Below, in pieces: positions 59,052-64,000 of a DNA stretch of 64,000 bases. Source of the DNA: Candidatus Alcium sp. F082 (GTDB taxonomy: Bacteria > Bacteroidota > Bacteroidia > Bacteroidales > F082). Location of the stretch: contig LPNG01000002.1 of NCBI GenBank assembly GCA_001543395.1, forward strand, positions 39,315 through 103,314, in the 5' to 3' direction. The position numbers were made by a program, and so were the translations under genes. The first letter of the stretch is position 1. Each line of letters starts with the position of its first letter. The notes beneath the pieces are model-generated. The model was not told where the DNA came from. It made no database searches and saw only the letters and a list, made by a program, of their open reading frames with translations.

Positions 59052-60506
59052 ATGAAGAAATGGAATACCACTATACGATATGCAGGCTTCTCCTTAATAG
59101 GTGTTGCATTACTTATGTTTGTATCAGCGTTTATTGCCTTCAAGAACGACATGGACGACAGCTTCGACCCCTTATTTTTCTCCGGAATAGCCTCGTTGCT
59201 CAGCGGCTTTTTTGCCATCATCACCACAAAGCCACAAGAAAAGATGACCGTTGAAGATGGTTTCCGCATCGTTACGGGTTGTTGGGTTACGGCTTGTGTA
59301 TTTGGGGCATTACCGTTCTTGATTTATGGCGGCGAGTTCACCGTGGTCAATGCCTTTTTCGAGAGCGTGTCGGGCTTCACCACTACGGGAGCCTCCATCC
59401 TCAACAATATTGAGGCGTTGCCCGACGGCATGCAGTTTTGGCGTATAGCAACGGCTTGGATGGGCGGTATTGGTATCGTCACCTTGGTGTCACTGGTCAT
59501 CTCAGGGCAGCACGACCGCCATTCCGTATTATCAAGCGCCGAACTGTCGGACCTCGCCAAATCCTACTATGGTGGACGCAAGAGAAACTTCGTTTATCGG
59601 ATGATTGCCGTCTATCTCATCATCACCACGGCATCAACCGTTGCCTTACGACTCACCAAAATGCCATGGTTCGACGCCACCACCTTGGCCATGTCGGCCT
59701 GCAGCACCTGCGGCTTCTGCACGAAAAACCTAAGCGTAGGATTCTATAACAACGTCGCCGTAGAGATCATCCTCATCGCAGCCATGTTGATGGGGGCCAC
59801 CAACTTCAGCCTGATGTTCTCCACCATCTGGCCCGACAAGCGCACCCACAAGAACCTCTTCAACACGCAAGTCGTCAGATGGTTTCTCGCCCTCGTCGCG
59901 ATAGCCATACTCGCCGTCACCGCCAACCTGTACTATAGTGGTTATTGTGCCACATTCCCCAAGGCCCTGCGTTTGGCTGCATTCCAGGTATGTTCGCTCA
60001 GCACCACCACGGGCTTTGCCACCGCCGACACCAACCTATGGCCTACGGGCAGCATGGGCCTCTTGATCCTTTGTTCCTTGGTCTGTGGCTGTTCAGGTTC
60101 CACATCGGGAGGCATGAAAATGGATCGTTTTGTCATCGTCGTCAAAAGCCTGAAAGGCTTGGTGAACTCGCTTATCGGGTTTAAGAATGTCAACCGAACC
60201 AAACTCGACGGACAATTAAAAACGGAAGAAAACATCACTTCGATACTTGCCTTTATGGGCACTTACATGCTCATCATCGCTATCGGTGCCGTCATCTTTT
60301 CACTCAGCATGGATTTCAAGACCTCACTCACGGCCTCCATCGCTTGCATTGGTAGCGTCGGACCCGGTTTCGGCGATGTCGGCTCAATGGGCAACTACGC
60401 CGGTTTTCTGGGATTCCAAAAAGTTGTCGCCATGATCATCATGCTCTTAGGCCGTGTCGAAATCTTCCCCATGCTCATTGCAGTTAAAAGCATTTTCAGT
60501 CGGTGA
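59052..60506 (+). CDS. trkH: TrkH-family potassium transporter
   Basis: A 484-residue K+ uptake membrane subunit with about ten spans and four pore repeats. Selectivity-filter-like segments include SGFTTTGAS, STCGFCTKN, STTTGFAT and GSVGPGFGDVG. TrkH normally works with the cytoplasmic gating protein TrkA; no trkA is in this window. 56 bases before the DUF389 gene. Confidence 0.94.
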   Translation: MKKWNTTIRYAGFSLIGVALLMFVSAFIAFKNDMDDSFDPLFFSGIASLLSGFFAIITTKPQEKMTVEDGFRIVTGCWVTACVFGALPFLIYGGEFTVVNAFFESVSGFTTTGASILNNIEALPDGMQFWRIATAWMGGIGIVTLVSLVISGQHDRHSVLSSAELSDLAKSYYGGRKRNFVYRMIAVYLIITTASTVALRLTKMPWFDATTLAMSACSTCGFCTKNLSVGFYNNVAVEIILIAAMLMGATNFSLMFSTIWPDKRTHKNLFNTQVVRWFLALVAIAILAVTANLYYSGYCATFPKALRLAAFQVCSLSTTTGFATADTNLWPTGSMGLLILCSLVCGCSGSTSGGMKMDRFVIVVKSLKGLVNSLIGFKNVNRTKLDGQLKTEENITSILAFMGTYMLIIAIGAVIFSLSMDFKTSLTASIACIGSVGPGFGDVGSMGNYAGFLGFQKVVAMIIMLLGRVEIFPMLIAVKSIFSR

Positions 60507-60532
60507 GGCTTGCACAATTCAAGAAAAATGTT

Positions 60533-60540
60533 GTTCTTTG
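60533..60540 (+). promoter_or_regulatory. -7-like element of the DUF389 gene
   Basis: GTTCTTTG, one mismatch to TAnnTTTG, with TTG at 60510-60512 20 bases upstream; the same GTTCTTTG variant precedes the probable 6S RNA. Confidence 0.4.
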
Positions 60541-60562
60541 CATTTTGCAATAACAACAACCA

Positions 60563-61936
60563 ATGAAAAGCTTCTTCCATAAAGTCCTGATATATTTGAA
60601 ATCCATCATCCACCTCTCGGATGAAATCGACTACGAGAATGCCAGTGCCAGCATCCGAAAGAACATTGCCTTCAAGGGCACCAATGTTTACATCCTCGCC
60701 TGCGCCATCATCATCGCCTCGGTGGGTCTGAATGTCAACTCCATCCCCGTCATCATCGGCGCCATGTTGATTTCGCCCGTGATGGGTCCCATCTTGGGCT
60801 TTGGTTTGGGACTCGGCACCGAAGATAACGACTTGGTGAAAAACTCGCTGAAGAACTTCACCGTGATGGTCATCATCAGCATCTTGGCATCCACAATTTT
60901 CTTCCTGCTCAGCCCTTTGAGTTTGGCCAACCCTTCGGAGTTGTTGGCACGTACCCGTCCCACCATCTATGACGTACTCATCGCCCTATTTGGTGGTTTG
61001 GCAGGCATCATAGAGACTTCGCGTAAGGACAAGGGCAGTGTCATCACTGGTGTGGCCATCGCCACAGCACTCATGCCGCCACTCTGCACCGTGGGCTACG
61101 GCATCTCGATTTGGAAAGGCTCCGTCATCTTTGGCGCGCTCTATCTCTTCCTCATCAACAGCGTCTTCATCGCCTTGGCCACTTTCGCCGCAGTCAAATA
61201 TTTCAGTTTCCCCATCGTTGAAGCCACAAGCGAGACAAAAAAGCACCTTCCCAAAGCGGCAGTCTATATCATCCTGCTCATCGTCATTGTGCCTAGTTTC
61301 ATCACGGCCGTCAGCGTCATCAAAGAGAACAACTTTACCATCCATGCCGAACGATTGGTCGCCGAAAACAAGAACCTCGGCAAGTGCTTCATCTACGATC
61401 ATAAGGCCACCTATTCACCCAAAGCTCCAAAACTAGAACTCTTCCTCGCTGGTGAGACCCTGACCGACGAAGCCAAGAAAGAACTCTATAAAAACGCCGA
61501 AGAATATGGCATCACACGAAGCCAAATCGTTTTCCACGAAGACGCCACCAGCATGAGGCAAGACATTTCCGAAACGGAGATGATGAAAGGATTCTTGGAG
61601 CATACCGACCAACAGATCAAGGCCTTAAACGACAGCATCATGAAACTTGACAAGCAATTGAGCGACTTCAAGGGGAAGGAACTACCCGTTGAGGCTGTGT
61701 CGAAGGAGTTGTTTGCCCAATATCCCGACATCCAAAGCCTTAGCCTAAGCCGTGGTGCCATTATGAATGCCGGCAGCCCTGCCGAAACCAAGCAGATTGT
61801 AGCCATCGTTACCATCGACAAACCTATGGACGCCGAACTCCACGCCCGTATCGAACGCTGGCTCAAGGCACGTCTCAACAACGAGAATGTGGTCGTGGTC
61901 GAACAAATCGCAGTAAAAGAAAAAGCCACTGAATAA
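60563..61936 (+). CDS. DUF389 (TIGR00341-type) membrane protein
   Basis: 457 residues. N-terminal DUF389 domain with six or seven spans and the signatures IIGAMLISPVMGPILGFGLGL (about 68-88), LARTRPTIYDVLIALFGGLAG and GVAIATALMPPLCTVGYG. A soluble C-terminal part (about 250-457) has a helical segment (MMKGFLEHTDQQIKALNDSIMKL) and a final small alpha/beta domain (QIVAIVTIDKPMDAELHARIERWL). Function unknown, though the family is often considered transport-like. It converges with tRNA-Ala. Confidence 0.9.
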   Translation: MKSFFHKVLIYLKSIIHLSDEIDYENASASIRKNIAFKGTNVYILACAIIIASVGLNVNSIPVIIGAMLISPVMGPILGFGLGLGTEDNDLVKNSLKNFTVMVIISILASTIFFLLSPLSLANPSELLARTRPTIYDVLIALFGGLAGIIETSRKDKGSVITGVAIATALMPPLCTVGYGISIWKGSVIFGALYLFLINSVFIALATFAAVKYFSFPIVEATSETKKHLPKAAVYIILLIVIVPSFITAVSVIKENNFTIHAERLVAENKNLGKCFIYDHKATYSPKAPKLELFLAGETLTDEAKKELYKNAEEYGITRSQIVFHEDATSMRQDISETEMMKGFLEHTDQQIKALNDSIMKLDKQLSDFKGKELPVEAVSKELFAQYPDIQSLSLSRGAIMNAGSPAETKQIVAIVTIDKPMDAELHARIERWLKARLNNENVVVVEQIAVKEKATE

Positions 61937-61953
61937 TCAGCGGCTTCACCCCG

Positions 61954-62026
61954 TGGAGATTACCGGACTCGAACCGGCCACCTTCAGATTGCGAACCTGA
62001 CGTTCTACCAGATGAACTAAATCCCC
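61954..62026 (-). tRNA. tRNA-Ala (anticodon CGC)
   Basis: On the minus strand the acceptor GGGGATT pairs with AATCTCC, including the G3-U70 pair that identifies alanine tRNAs. The D-stem is GTTC/GAAC, the anticodon stem TCAGG/TCTGA surrounds the loop TTCGCAA (anticodon CGC, reads GCG), the T-arm is GCCGG-TTCGAGT-CCGGT, and the discriminator is A73. CCA is not encoded. Confidence 0.92.
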
Positions 62027-62037
62027 TTTTGAGGCTG

Positions 62038-62094
62038 CAAAAGTACAATATTTTTCCCAATATGAACAAACTACGGGAAATAAATGTAATTTTG
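62038..62094. promoter_or_regulatory. Divergent promoters of tRNA-Ala and the choline-kinase-like gene
   Basis: Minus-strand TACTTTTG (62045 to 62038) lies 12 bases before the tRNA, and plus-strand TAATTTTG (62087-62094) faces the kinase gene with a 33-40-base leader. Confidence 0.6.
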
Positions 62095-62133
62095 CCGACC
62101 ATTTAGATTTTACTTATATAAACATATACTACC

Positions 62134-63003
62134 ATGACTATTGAAGACTATATCGTTTTTAGAGTGAACGCACTACTTCATGCCCACGACGCCAAAATCG
62201 TGATGCGCCTCGAAGGCGGCATGAGCAACTATACCTACGTCGTTGAATGCCAAGGCAAGAAATACACCTACCGTGTGCCTGGCAAGTTTGCCGAGAAGTT
62301 TGTCGACCGCGAAGAGGAATGGGCCAACATTCAAGAAGTCAACCGCTTGGGATTGAACAACATCACTGAATATGTGGAGATTCGCTCGGGCGAGAAACTG
62401 GCCGAATATGTGGAAGGCACCATCATGAGCACCACCGATGTGGTCTCCTACAACGAGATGTCGGTGAAAGCGCTGAAGAAGATCCACAACAGCGACATGA
62501 AGTTCCGCGACTACAATGCCTTCGGCCGCTTGGACGACGACCAGCGCTACTGCCTCGAGACGGGCTATGTCTTCCCTCAGGAATACCTCGACCTCCGCAA
62601 GAAACTCGACGCCATCCGCGCCACCCAAGTCAACGTGCCCAAGGTGCCTTGCCACTGCGACTACCAACCCACCAACCTCGTCATCAGTGGCGACAAGCTT
62701 TACGTCTTGGACTGGGAATTTGCCGGCATGAACGACCCCTTCTACGACATCGCTTGCTACGGCAATGTGGGCTTCGATAAGGCCTTGGCCCTACTGGAGG
62801 CCTACGTGGGTCACAAACCCACCAAGGAAGAGCTGCAACGCCTCTATTTCCATCGCGCCTTCCAGTGCCTGCAATGGTTCAACGTGGCCATCTTCAAGGA
62901 CCGTGTGGGCCTCAGCAAGGACCTCAACATGGACTTCAACGCCGTGGCGTTCATGTTCCTCGGAATGGCGAAGGATTTGCTGGAGAATTACGACAACCTT
63001 TAA
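62134..63003 (+). CDS. Choline/ethanolamine-kinase-like phosphotransferase (LicA type)
   Basis: A 289-residue aminoglycoside-phosphotransferase-fold kinase. Nucleotide-binding GGMSNYTYVVECQGKKYTYRVPG (N-lobe, 29-51), the Brenner motif VPCHCDYQPTNLVIS with catalytic Asp (about 178-190), and VLDWEFAGMNDPFYDIACYG with the metal-binding Asp. LicA-type kinases phosphorylate choline for decoration of surface glycans, but no licB/licC is adjacent. It overlaps the SufT-like gene by four bases, tail to tail. Confidence 0.88.
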   Translation: MTIEDYIVFRVNALLHAHDAKIVMRLEGGMSNYTYVVECQGKKYTYRVPGKFAEKFVDREEEWANIQEVNRLGLNNITEYVEIRSGEKLAEYVEGTIMSTTDVVSYNEMSVKALKKIHNSDMKFRDYNAFGRLDDDQRYCLETGYVFPQEYLDLRKKLDAIRATQVNVPKVPCHCDYQPTNLVISGDKLYVLDWEFAGMNDPFYDIACYGNVGFDKALALLEAYVGHKPTKEELQRLYFHRAFQCLQWFNVAIFKDRVGLSKDLNMDFNAVAFMFLGMAKDLLENYDNL

Positions 63004-63359
63004 TACAGGAAGTCTGACGCAGAGAAGCTACCATAATCCCCATCCAAGCCCAATTCAGCCTTGGCTTCGTCGGAGAGCATGTCGATGCTCCAAACGGGGT
63101 CGAAGGTAAGCTCCACATCGACGTGTTTCACGCCCATGATGGCCTGCACACGGTTTCTCACCTCAGCAGGCAACACTTCGGCTACAGGACAGTTGGGGGC
63201 TGTCACCGTCATCACGATCTTCACGTTGCCCTCTTCATCGACATCCACACCATAAATCAGGTGCAAAGTCCAAATGTCGACGGGTATTTCAGGGTCGTAT
63301 ATGGTCTTCAGGACCGAAATCACGGTCTCTTTTAAGGTATTCACTTCTTCCTTTGTCAT
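63000..63359 (-). CDS. SufT-like DUF59/MIP18 iron-sulfur assembly protein
   Basis: A 119-residue DUF59 protein: VLKTIYDPEIPVDIWTLHLIYG (17-38), MTVTAPNCPVAEVLP with the conserved Cys (about 52-66) and VELTFDPVWSIDMLSDEAKAELGL. Such proteins help mature iron-sulfur proteins together with the SUF system. Two bases after sufE, so co-translated. Confidence 0.93.
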   Translation of the reverse strand: MTKEEVNTLKETVISVLKTIYDPEIPVDIWTLHLIYGVDVDEEGNVKIVMTVTAPNCPVAEVLPAEVRNRVQAIMGVKHVDVELTFDPVWSIDMLSDEAKAELGLDGDYGSFSASDFLY

Positions 63360-63361
63360 GA

Positions 63362-63784
63362 CTAACCCTCCTTAAGTTTAAAAGCCTCTGCATAGAGCAG
63401 CATCTGTTTCAGCATGGCCAAGAGGCCGTTGGAACGTGTTGGCGACAAATGCTCCTTCAGACCGATCTCATCCAAGAACGAGAGGTCAGCGGCAAGGATG
63501 TCCTCTGGCGTCTGACCCGAGAAAACCTTAATCAACAGGTTCACGATGCCCTTGGTGATGACGGCATCGCTGTCGGCGCTATAGTACACCTTACCGTCCT
63601 TCAATTCAGCGTTGAGCCACACGCGCGACTGGCATCCGTTGATGAGATGCGCCTCGTCGCGGTACTTGTCGTCGATGATGGGGCACTCCTTCCCCATCTC
63701 TATCAGCATGGCGTAGCGATCCATCCAGTCGTCAAACATGGAGAAATCCTCTACGATACCATCTTGTATTTCCTTGATTGTCAT
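63362..63784 (-). CDS. sufE: SufE family sulfur-transfer protein
   Basis: A 140-residue SufE homologue that takes persulfide sulfur from the cysteine desulfurase SufS. The key motif LINGCQSRVWL has the acceptor Cys51; the DDWMDRYAMLIEMGKE opening is typical. A TATTTTTG promoter lies at 63840-63833. The desulfurase itself is not in the window; SufE could in principle also serve sulfur supply to phosphorothioation, but that is speculation. Confidence 0.95.
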   Translation of the reverse strand: MTIKEIQDGIVEDFSMFDDWMDRYAMLIEMGKECPIIDDKYRDEAHLINGCQSRVWLNAELKDGKVYYSADSDAVITKGIVNLLIKVFSGQTPEDILAADLSFLDEIGLKEHLSPTRSNGLLAMLKQMLLYAEAFKLKEG

Positions 63785-63832
63785 AATTCTGAAATCTATT
63801 TTGCGGCATAAAAGCCATCAAAAACCGTTCCG

Positions 63833-63840
63833 CAAAAATA
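63833..63840 (-). promoter_or_regulatory. Promoter -7 element of the sufE-sufT operon
   Basis: Minus-strand TATTTTTG (63840 to 63833), exact TAnnTTTG match, about 49 bases before the ATG at 63784 and immediately after the terminator of the preceding gene. Confidence 0.55.
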
Positions 63841-63842
63841 AT

Positions 63843-63882
63843 AAAAAAGGGCGGCTCCCCGAAGGGAACCGCCCAATTTTTT
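63843..63882 (-). terminator. Terminator of the partial T9SS cargo gene
   Basis: GGGCGGCTCCC and GGGAACCGCCC make a strong stem with a CGAA-type loop; leftward it is followed by TTTTTTATT, ending transcripts from the gene at 63908. Confidence 0.85.
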
Positions 63883-63907
63883 GCGGGAGTCAATCCCGCG
63901 GTGTCAT

Positions 63908-64000
63908 TTATTGCATGACAGTGACGCGCTTGACGGTCACACCGCTTTCAGTGTAGACGCGGACCATGTACATGCCGGCAGTGAACTGTGACATGTTCAT
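63908..64000 (-). CDS. C-terminus of a T9SS-sorted protein, partial
   Basis: Only the last 30 residues are in the window, read in from the right edge: FTAGMYMVRVYTESGVTVKR and a short VTVMQ end before the TAA at 63910-63908. The pattern x-x-G-x-Y-x-V-R-V followed by K-R-V is the end of a type IX secretion sorting domain. Nothing can be said about the rest of the protein. Confidence 0.75.
   Translation of the reverse strand: MNMSQFTAGMYMVRVYTESGVTVKRVTVMQ

Noticed and set aside
63362..63784. SufE as a component of the phosphorothioation system
   Set aside because: It is over 50 kb away, co-transcribed with a SufT-like gene and behind its own promoter; an ordinary iron-sulfur role is sufficient.

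Overview
The window is chromosomal DNA from a member of the Bacteroidota, most likely an uncultured gut- or rumen-type Bacteroidales. The evidence is: promoters of the Bacteroidota type (TAnnTTTG, sometimes with TTG about 19 bases upstream) before many genes; type IX secretion (T9SS) C-terminal sorting domains on three proteins; many SPII lipoproteins; Bacteroidota-specific families (HU-CCDC81/SPOR protein, DUF2851, 6-bladed beta-propeller lipoprotein); and weak Shine-Dalgarno sequences. The species cannot be named from sequence alone. No rRNA, CRISPR array, insertion sequence or prophage was seen.

Layout. (1) 1-8477: a minus-strand defence operon that looks more AT-rich than its surroundings. 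In transcription order it encodes a DUF4007 protein (SspB-like), a large P-loop ATPase (SspC-like), a PAPS-reductase/DndC-type sulfurtransferase (SspD-like), a stand-alone DUF262 protein (the N-terminal half of SspE), a eukaryotic-like Ser/Thr kinase, and a phospholipase-D/SF2-helicase fusion that runs off the left edge. One consensus promoter precedes it. I read it as a variant DNA-phosphorothioation defence system with an unusual restriction module, and it is the most interesting part of the window. (2) 8.8-16.7 kb: DUF3267 protease-like protein, Fic protein, DIP1984 protein, RdgB, Ung, envelope proteins, tRNA-Gln, uridine kinase and a flavinylated lipoprotein, separated by palindromic repeats. 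(3) 16.7-34.7 kb: housekeeping genes (rsmI, tdk, pcm, trmB, kdsB, deoxynucleoside kinase, tgt, lptF/G-type permease) plus a sugar-phosphate transferase, a Gfo/Idh oxidoreductase, a HerA-like ATPase, a T9SS cargo protein, a glycosyltransferase and a radical SAM protein. (4) 34.8-37.3 kb: zapB-like, zapA, a probable 6S RNA and ribonuclease Y. (5) 37.4-44 kb: 5'-nucleotidase lipoprotein, DUF2851, acyltransferase and a secreted subtilisin with a T9SS tail. (6) 44-58 kb: XRE/membrane pair, two thiol-motif envelope proteins, OPT transporter, mfd, two paralogous lipoproteins, an alanine-type symporter and a CobW GTPase with a His/Asp-rich loop. (7) 57.6-64 kb: a broken free-methionine-sulfoxide reductase gene, an OxyR-like regulator with a single cysteine, TrkH, DUF389 protein, tRNA-Ala(CGC), choline-kinase-like protein, SufT-like and SufE proteins, and the tail of another T9SS cargo protein.

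Several dispersed palindromic repeat families are present. One is a 28-bp palindrome with constant arms and a variable core that occurs twice between genes and once in frame inside the sorting domain of the subtilisin. Start codons were moved inward from the longest frame wherever the upstream extension overlapped a promoter or another gene. All family assignments are from memory of motifs, without database search.
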